A stretch of DNA of 20,000 bases from contig CAUYUJ010020157.1 in NCBI GenBank assembly GCA_963575745.1, forward strand, positions 133,368-153,367, given 5' to 3'. Under the pieces are notes generated by a model. The model was given only the letters and a program-made list of their open reading frames with translations, did not search any database and had not been told where the DNA came from. The stretch's first letter is position 1. The number at the start of each line of letters is the position of its first letter. This DNA comes from Prorocentrum cordatum (taxonomy: Eukaryota; Sar; Dinophyceae; Prorocentrales; Prorocentraceae). Of the stretch, positions 1-8,146 are shown piece by piece. The translations under genes and the position numbers were made by a program.

Positions 1-117
1 CCCTCCCTCCCTCCCCTCCCTCCCTCCCTCCCTCCCTCCCTCCCTCCCTCCTCCATCCTCCCTCCCTCCCTCCCTCCTCCCTCCCTCCCTCCTCCTCCTC
101 CTCCTCCTCCTCCTTTC
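1..117. repeat. (CCCT)n/(CCT)n simple repeat, left flank of the LINE
   Basis: The first 117 bases are almost pure CCCT and CCT units on the + strand, going from mainly CCCT to pure CCT. The tract starts before the window, so its full length is unknown. It has the same composition and strand as the tract at 7082-7546 on the other side of the LINE. The element may therefore have inserted into a pyrimidine microsatellite, which would also hide any target-site duplication. Confidence 0.95.
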
Positions 118-283
118 CTCCAACGTCGCTCCCGCGCTGGGAGCTTGTGTGCAGCCAAGGGAGCGGCTCGAGGCTCCCTACTTCCCGCCCCACAGGGGGG
201 CACATTCACGCACGCCTGCGTCAGCCTGCCCAGGCGTCGCAGGCTTCTTTCCGAAGCACGCCTGAGGAGTGGACTGCAGTGGC

Positions 284-1486
284 ATGGCAGGCGATGGGCC
301 CCCGAAGCTCAGTCGCCATGCGCAGCGGCGCCGCGAGCAGGCTAAGGACTGGTGCTGCAAGTACTGCATCCACCCGATCTCGCAGAACCAGTGGTGGAAT
401 CGGTCCGACACGGTGTCGTGCACCAAGTGCGGGTCGGCCAAGGCCGTGGCATTCATGTGTGTTCGCCCGCCGCCTGGACCGTCCACCAAGCGTGCCAAGC
501 CGCCAGCTGCGAACTCAGGCAGCGGCTCCGCTGCGGTGCCGCCGTGGGTTAACGACAAGCTGGAGGCCCTGGCAAAGGAGTTGGCCAGCACCAAGGCCAA
601 GCTGGCTGAGACCACCAGCAAGCAGCACGCGCCGTCCATGGAGGTCGACGAGGGCGCAGAGCACTGTGAGGGCCAGGGTGACTCCTTGGACCAGAAGAGG
701 GCGCGCCTTGAGGAGGTCGACGCTGCGCTGCGGGCCATCGCCGGCTCCAGCGAGGTCCTGTTCGAGACGGCCCGGGTCGAGCTGGAGGACACTCGCAAGA
801 AGCTCAGCGCGGAGCTGGCCGCTGCGAAGCCCGTCCCAGCGCAGCTGCGCACCCTGTCCTTCAAGCTGGGCAAGCTCGAGCAGAAGCGCGCCAAGCAGGA
901 GGAGGCCCTGCAGGCAGCCAAGGACAAGGTCGTGCAGGCCAACAAGGAGGTGGATGAGGCCACGCAGCAGCTCGCCGAGTCCGACGCGGCGATCTTGGAG
1001 CTCCAGCAGGAGCAGACGCGGCTCGCCGCCACGCTCCCTCGTCCACCAGCTGGAGGCGTCTCGCCAAAGGCTGACATCGTCGAGGGGCTCGGCGTCACCA
1101 TCGAGAAGCTGGGCGCGATGTTGGCGGAGCTCGGCGACAGCGGGGTGCTCGCGGAGAAGCTTGGCACGGTGCTGGGCGAGGTCCGTGAGTACGAGCAGCG
1201 TAAGGTCGAGGCCGCAGCGCAGGAGGCCAAGGCTGCGGCCGAGGCAAGGGCGACCCAGGCCAAGGCTGAGCCTGTGCCCAGCCAGGGCGCCAAGGAGTCG
1301 GTGGCAGGCCCTGACCTCCCAGACCCCGACACGGCGACCGAGGAGGAGCTGCGCGAGTTCCTCTCCAGCTCGGGCGTGGACCCGTCCCAGGAGTGCGAGG
1401 AGCTCCGCGGCCAGGTGCGCAAGATCACCGACGCGCTGGGCGGCTGGCGCGAGGTCAAGAGGGCCAAGGTGCTGTCTGCTGCCTAG
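284..1486 (+). CDS. LINE ORF1: zinc finger plus coiled-coil protein
   Basis: The open frame of 400 codons starts at ATG 284, the first ATG after an in-frame TGA at 263, and ends at TAG 1484-1486. A GTG at 269 is an alternative start but less likely. Residues 24-50 form a four-cysteine finger: Cys24/25, Cys28, Cys46 and Cys49, with Trp23 before and Gly50 after, recalling RanBP2-type fingers (a family resemblance only). A Pro/Ser linker follows. From about residue 90 to 290 the chain is rich in Glu, Lys, Ala, Gln and Leu with heptad-like spacing, which suggests a long coiled coil. The tail is acidic and helical. ORF1 proteins of LINEs usually bind element RNA and multimerise; finger plus coil fits this, but I recognise no RRM or CCHC knuckle. 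It lies 566 bases upstream of the ORF2 ATG. Confidence 0.75.
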   Translation: MAGDGPPKLSRHAQRRREQAKDWCCKYCIHPISQNQWWNRSDTVSCTKCGSAKAVAFMCVRPPPGPSTKRAKPPAANSGSGSAAVPPWVNDKLEALAKELASTKAKLAETTSKQHAPSMEVDEGAEHCEGQGDSLDQKRARLEEVDAALRAIAGSSEVLFETARVELEDTRKKLSAELAAAKPVPAQLRTLSFKLGKLEQKRAKQEEALQAAKDKVVQANKEVDEATQQLAESDAAILELQQEQTRLAATLPRPPAGGVSPKADIVEGLGVTIEKLGAMLAELGDSGVLAEKLGTVLGEVREYEQRKVEAAAQEAKAAAEARATQAKAEPVPSQGAKESVAGPDLPDPDTATEEELREFLSSSGVDPSQECEELRGQVRKITDALGGWREVKRAKVLSAA

Positions 1487-2052
1487 CCTGCTGCGCGCGC
1501 TGCTGCTCCTGGCGCTCCTGCCGCTGGCAAGGGCATCTGGCACCATCGGCACGGTTGCTGGAGGGCTGGATGCCAATCCGCTGTTCGGGCAAGCGTCGGC
1601 GGCGGCAGGCTCCAGCCGCTCTCCCGCGGCCCTGGCCGAGGCCAGCGCTGCCCGCAGCATGCGGAGGGCCCAGCTGCTGGAGCGCGTTGGAGCGCGCGAG
1701 CAGGCCTTGACTAAGGCGAGAGCGCGCCAGCGCCGAGGCAAGGCCTCCAGCAAGGTCGGCCTGTCTGCGGCCGATCGAGACGTACTGCTTCCTCGACGAG
1801 CAGGGCAGGGGCCTGCTGCTGCCTCTGGCTCCCAGGCGGCTTGCTCTGCGGTCGGATCTGTCGGGCTTCAGGTTGGGAATACTGGCCGAGGTGATGACGA
1901 GGAAGACCGCGGAGGCCGTCTGGGCGGCAACGACTACGGGGAGGTTTGCTCAGGCATCGGATCTGCTGGGCTTGTCGGCAGTGCAGCGGGAGACCGCAGC
2001 ATAGCAGCGGGAGACCGCAGCGAGCCACCGTTTGGGAATACTGGCCGAGGCG
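1487..2052 (+). other. Inter-ORF region with tandem repeat encoding a ~34-aa unit
   Basis: No single frame is clearly coding across this gap. The ORF2 frame is open from 1711 to a TAG at 2002-2004, then open again into ORF2. A 101-bp unit at 1873-1973 recurs at 2032-2132 with three differences, and both copies are in the ORF2 frame (start LGILAE). A weaker end-of-unit match lies at 1840-1869 and a start-of-unit match just after 2132. A 21-bp duplication (1983-2003 and 2004-2024) sits between the two good copies and contains the TAG. Another frame is open through 1487-1790 and encodes a leucine-rich stretch near 1490-1545. Whether this region is translated, or bypassed by reinitiation or frameshifting, cannot be told from the sequence. 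Confidence 0.6.
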
Positions 2053-5000
2053 ATGACGAGGAAGACCGCGGAGGCCGTCTGGGCGGCAACGACGGCGGGG
2101 AGGTTTGCTCAGGCATCGGATCTGCTGGGCTTCCTGCTGGGACGACTGGCGGAGGTGATGGCAAGGATGACGCTTGGGGCCGCCCATTCCCCTTTTTCTC
2201 ACACAGGTGCAGATGAAGATGGTAATCATGTTCCTGACCGCAAGGGTTCTATTGTGACTTTCAATTGCTCTGAGGAGGGCCAGCTACTGCGCTTCCTTGA
2301 CTCCTGCGAGCACACTGTGGTGGCTATACAAGAGCACCACGTCGCAGAGGATCGTCTTCCAGATCTGCAGCATCGAGCTCTGGACCCTGGCTGGCATGGA
2401 GTCTGGAGCTCGGCCACCAAGACGGGCAACCAGGAGGGCACTCAGGCGGGCCTGGCCATCCTGGCGAAGGGAGACGTGCTGGTCACGGCCCCCCCAGGGC
2501 GCTCGACGCCCCACATGGCGAATGGGAGAGCGCTGGCAGCCCACGTCCATTGGGGGGTGCCTGGAGGATTCATTGTGATTTCAACATATCTTTATGTGAA
2601 TGAAGGCCTCTCTGATAATAACGTTCGCATCTTGGCAGAGATCTGTGAATACATTGAAGTTGTCAACGCGATGGGTCTTGATTGGATCGTCGCGGGAGAC
2701 TTCAACCTGGAGCAGGCCGAGTTCGGAGACATGGAATGGTTGTATGGATTGGGAGGTGTGTTGACGCGCCCATCAGTTTCGACGTGCAGGCAGTCGTTGC
2801 CAGGCAGGACGATAGACTATTTCCTGATGACCACCAATCTGCTCCCCAGAACGTGCCGCCCGTATGTGCAGGAAAATGGAGACACATTCCCACACCTGCC
2901 AGTTGTATTACCTATCATGGGGAAGGATGTTGTTTTGAAGACTCGCACGTTGGTCAGCCCGAAGCGCCCTTCGAGACAGCCGAAGCCTGGGTGCTCTAGA
3001 TACCCTTTGAACTGGTGCCAGGTCAATCGTATTATTGATCAAGCGATTGATAATCCCACATTGAGTGCAGCATGGGACGCAGTCTTGGCACAGTTGGAGA
3101 TTGAGTTGCTTGCCAGATATGATATTGTCGGATCTCACACTGAGGCTTACCGAGGCAGAGGCGGAGACACCCAAATGCAGTATGCTAAGTTGCGGTGGGA
3201 GCCGCCTAGGCGCAGAGGTGAGCAGACAACACGAGACAGAGCTTGGAGAGCAGCAGGCCGATGGGCCCGCCATTTACGCCGCTACAAAGAGAGCCTTGTC
3301 AATCAGGCTGTGCTGCTATGCCATCAGGAGCGGGCGGGTACGATGTCCAGCAAGGCTTTCGACAAGTTTGCTCGTATGCTAGTGGACATCACCAAGTTCA
3401 TGACAAGGATTCGCAACGATCCTTTACGCGACGCCTTGGATGATGATGCTCGGAACTTCTTCGACATGGACATCGGTTTCGTCACCAGTGGTCGTACGAA
3501 TGACATGATTGAGAGCATCATCGGTCGAGCGGACGAGTGCCAGAAGCGCCAGAATGACACAGCCTTGGCGTGTTGGCGAGAGTGGGCGGCTTCGTCGTTC
3601 AAAGGTGGAGGTCGTTTCGCACACCGTCACACTCGAGGCCGTGCTCTTCAGGAAGTTTGTGCTGCCTGCCTGCTCCCTGGTTCGGAGGCGCAGCCATTCA
3701 AGATGGCGGACAGAGCTATGCGAGAGTGGGACGCCATATGGCACATGCATGATCTTCCTGAGCCAGTACCTCACGCATCTGATCAGTGGGACGACCTACC
3801 ACATATATCCCTGGACGATATCAAGCGTGCGATCCTGCAGTTCCCCTGGACCACGGGCATCGGGCACTTCGAGTTCGCGCCCCGCGCGTTCTGGTTCGTT
3901 TCGGACGCCGGCCTGGAGTCGCTGGCGCGCTTGTTCATGCGATGTGAAAAGCTTCTGATTTGGCCGTCGTCTCGCATACTTACTCAGCTTGTGCGTATTC
4001 CGAAGTCCACAGGCGGCTGCAGGCTGATCGCCCTAATGCACACCCTCACTCGGATTTGGGGACGTGTTCGCCGTCCAACAGCGGTCGCCTGGGAGCGTGA
4101 CCACGCGCATCCCACGGTGTGGGGGACAGGTCCAGGGCGATCGTCCAGTGACAGCGCCTTCTCTTTAAATTTAGCTTCGGAGATTGCGCACGAATTGCGA
4201 GAGGATTGTGTTACTGTTTTCATAGACATGGTGAAATGTTATGAATGTGTAGACCTCCAGGCCCTCTTGAGGGAGGCCAAGGCCACAGGGTTCCCGCTCC
4301 GTCTGGCCTGGATGGCCATCCAGAACTACACCCAGCCTAGAGCCCTTAGAGCCTTCGGTAGTTTGTCGTACTCGGTTTCCACGGCCCAAGGGATCTTAGC
4401 TGGGTGTTCTCTAGCCACCACTCTGCTCACGGTGCTTCTGTATAGAAGTTTGAACCTGTCGGTGGAGCGATTCCCATCTGTGGAACCCAGGGACCTGATG
4501 GATGACGTGAGTTTTAACTGGGTGGGCAAACGCCGCCAAGGCAAAGACCCAGGAGAGAGCTCACATGTGCTTGCGCAGGCGGTCCAGTCTTTCTGCCATG
4601 ATATTGCCCCCCTCGGATTGCGTGTGCAGGCGAATAAGAGTGGGTTTGTGGCCAACACTTGTGCCGCCCGTGACACATTCGCACGGCACATTTCGCAGCT
4701 AGGTTTTCGCAGCAAGCACGGCATGCGTAATCTAGGGCACGAGATGCACGGAGTCAAGGTTCTACGGCTCCAAGAGAAGGCCCGACTTCGAGTCTTGCAG
4801 TCCAAGAGGCGTAAAGTCTGGGGGCTCCGTCAGGCTCAACCTGAGGCCGTCAAGGCCCTTTGGCGAACGGGGCTCCTCCCAGCAGCCAGCCACGGAGGTG
4901 GCGTTAGCGGTGTGTCCGATGTTTCTCTCCGCGAGCTGCGTACGTTTGCGGGAGGGATGGTAGGAGCTAAGCCCAAGTCCTGCCTCACTACCTATCTATG

Positions 5001-6918
5001 CACGCAAAAGGACGATAGGTTCGACCCTGTGTTCGATGCTTCGGTTCCGCTTGTTGTGAGGTTTGCTACTTGTGTCTGGGAAGCCAGGGTCGTTCCTTCA
5101 CGTCTTGCTCGAGCTTGGCTCGCGATCAAAGACAGAATTCAGCACAATCCAGCGTGGAAATTTGCCAGGGGTCCTATTTCCTCGGTATGGTATACGCTCC
5201 TTCGGATAGGTTGGTCAATGTCAGGACCCACCACCTTAGTGAGCGACGAGGGCTGGCCCATCGACCTGCTCCGTGTATGTCCTCAGGACGTGCGCATTTT
5301 TCTGGAGCAGGGAATTCGAAGATGGCAGGTTGCGAGGGTCCTGGCCCATTTCCCCGACAACCAGGGGCACACTGTTTGGCGTCGTGCGCTTCGGAAATCA
5401 GTGCTTGCTCTCCGTGATGGGGGCCGTCGTGGGGCGCTGCGGTCCTTGTGGGCTGCGGGGGTCTGGACTCCTGAGCGCCTCCATTCGATTAATTTGCGCC
5501 CGACGCCGTTGTGCTTTGTGTGTAAAGAGCAGGTCGGCACCGAGGCCCACCAGTGGTGGGGTTGCGAGGGCATGCTTGAGTGTAGCCCTGAAGAAGCTTT
5601 GCCCGACGACGTTTTGGAGCACCGTGCCAGCTTGGTCAAGAGCTACCAGACAGACAATGGCAAGGAGGCCTTCTTTTTAAATTATGGGCTGCCGCCCTTG
5701 CCGCCCTTTCCAGAGCCAGTCGCCGACTCGCTTCCGACGATGGGGTGGGGTGACTGGCGGGGAGCTTGGGGGCCGAGGGTGTACACGGACGGGTCAGGCC
5801 TGGCGAATTCGATGGAAGGCCTGACGCGCTGCGGCTGGGCCGTGGTTCAACTTGATGAGTCAGGCTGTGTTGTTAGAGCGATCTACGGCCCGCTTCCTGG
5901 CAGGCTTCAGACCGTCCCTAGGGCGGAGCATTATGCCGCCCTGCGAGCCATCCAGATCGCAGCGCGCCCAGCTGAGATTGTGTCTGATCATCGCAGTTTG
6001 GTGAAGGCAGGCCAGCAGCTCTCTTCTTTGTGTGAATCTGGTGCTTCTCGTCAGGCGTTTATCTGGAGGCAGATAAGGCACGATATTGGACAGTCGGAGC
6101 CTCCCCTCTTTCGCTGGACGAGCGCCCATCGTTCCCTGGACGACGTGCTGCCCCTAGGGGCGGCCGAAGTTTTTGACTTTGTCGGAAACGAATGGGCCGA
6201 TTATTTTGCTAAGTTGGGCTCGCAGTCCCATGCTGTGGCGCAGGTCCTAGTTGATGTGCACAAATCCAGATTGCAGGTCGCTCGTAAGGACGGTGAGGCC
6301 TTCGCCTGGATGGTCCAGGCGGCCGCGCGGAAGGCGGAGCAGCTGCAGCCAGCTGCCGACGCCCCAGCGCCCCGCAAGGCCCCCCCCGCTCTTTCGCTTG
6401 CTGTCACATCCCACACGATGATGTTCAGTAAAGCTATTTCTGAGTACAGGTGTTTGTTGTGCAACCGTTTCGCTCGCACCACCCTGTCATATCGTTTCTT
6501 GCGTAACTCGGCCTGCGTTCCCTCGGCCCTTCAGCGGGCCACGGCAGAGCGTTTCTTCAGGTTGACCCCCCAGCACTACGTGTCAGACTCGACACCGTCG
6601 GTGCAGGTGGCGGTCGAGGCCGCAGGAGGCCCGATTCATGAGGAGGAAGGGGGTGTGCTGCCTGCCGCTGCTGATGCTGACGGGGTGGTGGAGGTGTGCA
6701 CTTCTCTCGGACATCCCGCCGAACGATTCGGCCCCGCCATTATTTGTTTGGCTTGCGGGGCCTTTTCGATTAACGGTGGTCGCAATCCGAAACTCACGGC
6801 GAAGGCCTGTAGAGGCCATTCTCCCGTGGCCTCAACGCGGGCCAACGAGGAGAGCAATATTTCTAGGGTCCTCAGGGGCCTGCATCCCCGATCGGGCGAA
6901 CCCTTGTCGTTCGATTGA
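2053..6918 (+). CDS. LINE ORF2: APE endonuclease, reverse transcriptase, RNase H polyprotein
   Basis: The frame has 1621 codons from the first ATG (2053) after the in-frame TAG at 2002; a TTG at 2032 is possible. An APE-type endonuclease occupies about residues 65-300: QEHH with Glu94, GDFN with Asp216, IDYF with Asp255, then PHLP with the presumed terminal His. The reverse transcriptase lies at about 640-860: motif A FIDMVKCY with Asp725, motif B AQGILAGCSL from Gln779, motif C LMDD with Asp817-818 (more often F/YxDD). A zinc knuckle follows: Cys1154, Cys1157, His1166, Cys1171. RNase H lies at about 1240-1390: YTDGS Asp1246, RAEH Glu1292, VSDH Asp1312, NEWADY Asp1383. The C-terminus has CLLC (1467-1470) and a C2CH finger (Cys1565, Cys1568, Cys1586, His1589). 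It would nick target DNA and copy its own RNA by target-primed reverse transcription. All catalytic residues are present, so activity is plausible. Confidence 0.93.
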   Translation: MTRKTAEAVWAATTAGRFAQASDLLGFLLGRLAEVMARMTLGAAHSPFSHTGADEDGNHVPDRKGSIVTFNCSEEGQLLRFLDSCEHTVVAIQEHHVAEDRLPDLQHRALDPGWHGVWSSATKTGNQEGTQAGLAILAKGDVLVTAPPGRSTPHMANGRALAAHVHWGVPGGFIVISTYLYVNEGLSDNNVRILAEICEYIEVVNAMGLDWIVAGDFNLEQAEFGDMEWLYGLGGVLTRPSVSTCRQSLPGRTIDYFLMTTNLLPRTCRPYVQENGDTFPHLPVVLPIMGKDVVLKTRTLVSPKRPSRQPKPGCSRYPLNWCQVNRIIDQAIDNPTLSAAWDAVLAQLEIELLARYDIVGSHTEAYRGRGGDTQMQYAKLRWEPPRRRGEQTTRDRAWRAAGRWARHLRRYKESLVNQAVLLCHQERAGTMSSKAFDKFARMLVDITKFMTRIRNDPLRDALDDDARNFFDMDIGFVTSGRTNDMIESIIGRADECQKRQNDTALACWREWAASSFKGGGRFAHRHTRGRALQEVCAACLLPGSEAQPFKMADRAMREWDAIWHMHDLPEPVPHASDQWDDLPHISLDDIKRAILQFPWTTGIGHFEFAPRAFWFVSDAGLESLARLFMRCEKLLIWPSSRILTQLVRIPKSTGGCRLIALMHTLTRIWGRVRRPTAVAWERDHAHPTVWGTGPGRSSSDSAFSLNLASEIAHELREDCVTVFIDMVKCYECVDLQALLREAKATGFPLRLAWMAIQNYTQPRALRAFGSLSYSVSTAQGILAGCSLATTLLTVLLYRSLNLSVERFPSVEPRDLMDDVSFNWVGKRRQGKDPGESSHVLAQAVQSFCHDIAPLGLRVQANKSGFVANTCAARDTFARHISQLGFRSKHGMRNLGHEMHGVKVLRLQEKARLRVLQSKRRKVWGLRQAQPEAVKALWRTGLLPAASHGGGVSGVSDVSLRELRTFAGGMVGAKPKSCLTTYLCTQKDDRFDPVFDASVPLVVRFATCVWEARVVPSRLARAWLAIKDRIQHNPAWKFARGPISSVWYTLLRIGWSMSGPTTLVSDEGWPIDLLRVCPQDVRIFLEQGIRRWQVARVLAHFPDNQGHTVWRRALRKSVLALRDGGRRGALRSLWAAGVWTPERLHSINLRPTPLCFVCKEQVGTEAHQWWGCEGMLECSPEEALPDDVLEHRASLVKSYQTDNGKEAFFLNYGLPPLPPFPEPVADSLPTMGWGDWRGAWGPRVYTDGSGLANSMEGLTRCGWAVVQLDESGCVVRAIYGPLPGRLQTVPRAEHYAALRAIQIAARPAEIVSDHRSLVKAGQQLSSLCESGASRQAFIWRQIRHDIGQSEPPLFRWTSAHRSLDDVLPLGAAEVFDFVGNEWADYFAKLGSQSHAVAQVLVDVHKSRLQVARKDGEAFAWMVQAAARKAEQLQPAADAPAPRKAPPALSLAVTSHTMMFSKAISEYRCLLCNRFARTTLSYRFLRNSACVPSALQRATAERFFRLTPQHYVSDSTPSVQVAVEAAGGPIHEEEGGVLPAAADADGVVEVCTSLGHPAERFGPAIICLACGAFSINGGRNPKLTAKACRGHSPVASTRANEESNISRVLRGLHPRSGEPLSFD

Positions 6919-7081
6919 TGCGTGTGCTATGCCTCGCCACTCTCAGCCCACTTCTTTTCAGCTGAGTTGGTGGCCGAGCCTCGGCACATAAGAGCTGGGC
7001 ACGGGTGGCCATGTCCCACCTGCCTGGCTTCTCATGCTCCTGCTGGGGGGTGTCAGTGACCCTGACACTTCTTTCATCGCT
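6919..7081 (+). other. LINE 3' untranslated region with two hairpins
   Basis: After the ORF2 stop there are about 160 bases of non-repeat sequence and then the CT tract. A small hairpin at 6973-6985 pairs GCCGA with TCGGC over a 3-base loop. A stronger one at 7050-7068 pairs GTGTCAG with CTGACAC over a 5-base loop, and G-U pairs could extend it on both sides. LINEs of the stringent type use a 3' stem-loop for recognition by their reverse transcriptase; giving that role to this hairpin is inference. I see no polyadenylation signal. Confidence 0.5.
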
Positions 7082-7546
7082 GCCTGCCTCCTCCTCCTCC
7101 TCCTCCTCCTCCTCCTCCTCCTCCTCCTCCTCCTCCTCCTCCTCCCTCCTCCTCCTCGTCCTCCTCCTCCTCCTCCTCCTCCTCCTCCTCCCTCTCCCTT
7201 CTCCTCCCTCCCTCCTCCTCCTCCCTCCCTCCCTCCCTCCCTCCCTCCCTCTCCTCCTCCTCCTCCTCCTCCTCCCTCCTCCTCCTCCTCCTCCTCCTCT
7301 CCTCTCCTCCTCCTCCTCCTCCTCCCTCCTCTCCTCCTCCTCCCTCCCTCCCTCCCTCCCTCCCTCCCTCCCTCCTCCTCCTCCTCCTCCTCCTCCTCCT
7401 CCTCCCTCCTCCTCCTCCTCCTCCTCCTCCTCCCCTCCCTCCCTCCCTCCCTCCCTCCCTCCCTCCCTCCTCCTCCTCCTCCTCCTGCTCCTCCTCCTCC
7501 TCCTGCTCCTCCTGCTCCTGCTCCTCCTCCTGCTGCTCCTCCTGCT
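7082..7546. repeat. Long (CCT)n/(CCCT)n polypyrimidine tract before EFTUD2 acceptor
   Basis: About 465 bases are almost pure C and T on the + strand. Stretches of CCT units alternate with blocks of CCCT units near 7222-7250, 7340-7375 and 7435-7469, giving a loose higher-order pattern of about 95-115 bases. From 7490 on, CTG units are mixed in. The tract ends two bases before the acceptor AG at 7548-7549 and so would serve as a very long polypyrimidine tract for that splice site. Open frames across it (poly-Ser, Leu or Pro) are artefacts of the repeat. Confidence 0.95.
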
Positions 7547-7549
7547 CAG

Positions 7550-7618
7550 GCGGGGACCGTGCGGTGGTGCTGCACGAGGACAAGAAGTACTACCCGGACG
7601 CGGAGGAGGTCTACCCAG
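7550..7618 (+). CDS. EFTUD2: EFTUD2/Snu114 exon (N-terminal part, first exon in the window)
   Basis: EFTUD2 (Snu114, U5-116kD) is the EF-G-like GTPase of the U5 snRNP that drives spliceosome rearrangement in the nucleus. This 69-base exon encodes GDRAVVLHEDKKYYPDAEEVYP plus split codons at both ends; the HEDKKYYP...AEEVY block is a hallmark of the family just after its acidic N-terminus. The acceptor is CTCAG at 7545-7549, behind the CT tract. The donor is CCAG|GA at 7618/7619, so the intron begins with GA. The last base joins 18422-18423 to make a Gly codon. The exon opens inside the protein, so the acidic N-terminal exon(s) lie upstream; I searched the window and did not find them. Confidence 0.92.
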
Positions 7619-7830
7619 GACCCCCCCCGCCTAGAGAGGCCTCCCACAGCGGAGGTCATTCCGCGAGGAGCCCCTCCTCGAGAAGCCCAGCCCCGAGGCC
7701 TCAGGACGTCCATCGGTTTTTGGCGCGGGGGCGTCACGTTACCCATCACAAAACCATGGAGACCCGTGAAACCCGGGGCCCCTTGCAGGCAAGCAGGGTG
7801 TTTCTTGGCATGGGTCTCCACTGTAGACAG
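7619..7830. other. Start of intron 1, no recognised feature
   Basis: The stretch begins with a run of C directly after the donor and is G+C-rich. A short CTCGAG-centred dyad (CCCCTCCTCGAGAAG, near 7670-7686) is weak. I see no gene or repeat family here. Confidence 0.5.
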
Positions 7831-8051
7831 GGTCGGAGTAGACAGGGGTCGGAGGATCGCGCCGCATCGCCAGTGTATCGGCGATGTGGCTCAATGTGCA
7901 GCCCGATTTGCTTCACGTCGTCGTCGCGGATGCATCGCCCACGTCGGCGATGCATCGCCGGAGCATCGCCGATACATCGCTGATGCATCGCCGATGCATC
8001 GCCGATGCATCGGCGATGCGGCGCGATCCTCCGACCGCGTCTGCTCCGACC
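7831..8051. repeat. Long imperfect hairpin built of GATGCATCGCC units
   Basis: A perfect 25-bp inverted repeat, 7847-7871 against 8012-8036 (left arm starts GGTCGGAGGATCGCGCC), forms the core. Outward the arms continue to 7831 and 8051 with a few mismatches and one indel (GGTCGGAG-AGAC). Inward they continue for about 15 more bases. The right part of the loop has tandem units near GATGCATCGCC (about 7938-8011, unit 11 bases, each with the palindrome ATGCAT). The whole could be a cruciform or a MITE-like element. Reading frames across it give repetitive HRRCIGDA-like peptides that are not credible proteins. Confidence 0.85.
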
Positions 8052-8082
8052 TCATCTAGGAGCGCTCCTGCTGCTCCCGCTC

Positions 8083-8146
8083 GTCCTCCTGTCTTGTCTT
8101 GTCTCTTCTGCTCCTCGCTCCTTCTTCTGACACCGACTGAAGTACT
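8083..8146 (+). repeat. 64-bp direct repeat, copy 1
   Basis: This CT-rich segment (CCTGTCTTGTCTTGTCTCTT, then TTCTGACACCGACTGAAG) recurs at 8571-8634 with about four differences. Its end overlaps the exon-like segment at 8131-8172. It may be a duplicated pyrimidine tract plus exon start from the EFTUD2 exon region. Confidence 0.9.

Larger units (their letters stand above)
118..7081 (+). mobile_element. Non-LTR (LINE) retrotransposon, near full length, two ORFs
   Basis: This segment lies between two CT-rich simple repeats. It carries a zinc-finger/coiled-coil ORF1 followed by a 1621-aa ORF2 with endonuclease, reverse transcriptase and RNase H. APE endonuclease plus RT plus RNase H in that order is the arrangement of I-superfamily LINEs; the clade assignment is inference. 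The leader is 118-283 and the 3' untranslated part is 6919-7081, with two small hairpins. I see no long terminal repeats and no poly(A). ORF2 has no internal stop, so the copy is young or under selection. The ends are set by the change to simple repeat and are approximate. It lies on the same strand as EFTUD2 and upstream of the first EFTUD2 exon seen. Confidence 0.85.

Noticed and set aside
178-1753. Long minus-strand frames opposite ORF1
   Set aside because: They mirror the ORF1 coding bias and show no family features.
147-2216. 689-codon open frame over LINE ORF1
   Set aside because: It is a shadow frame kept open by high G+C. It overlaps ORF1 and gives Arg/Ser/Pro-rich peptide; only its 1487-1790 part is of any interest.
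7938-8020. CRISPR-like array of GATGCATCGCC units
   Set aside because: Units are 11 bases, near-contiguous, without unique spacers, and the genome is eukaryotic.
7005-8059. Long Pro/Ser/Leu-rich frames
   Set aside because: They are translations of CCT/CCCT repeats and of the GATGCATCGCC hairpin.
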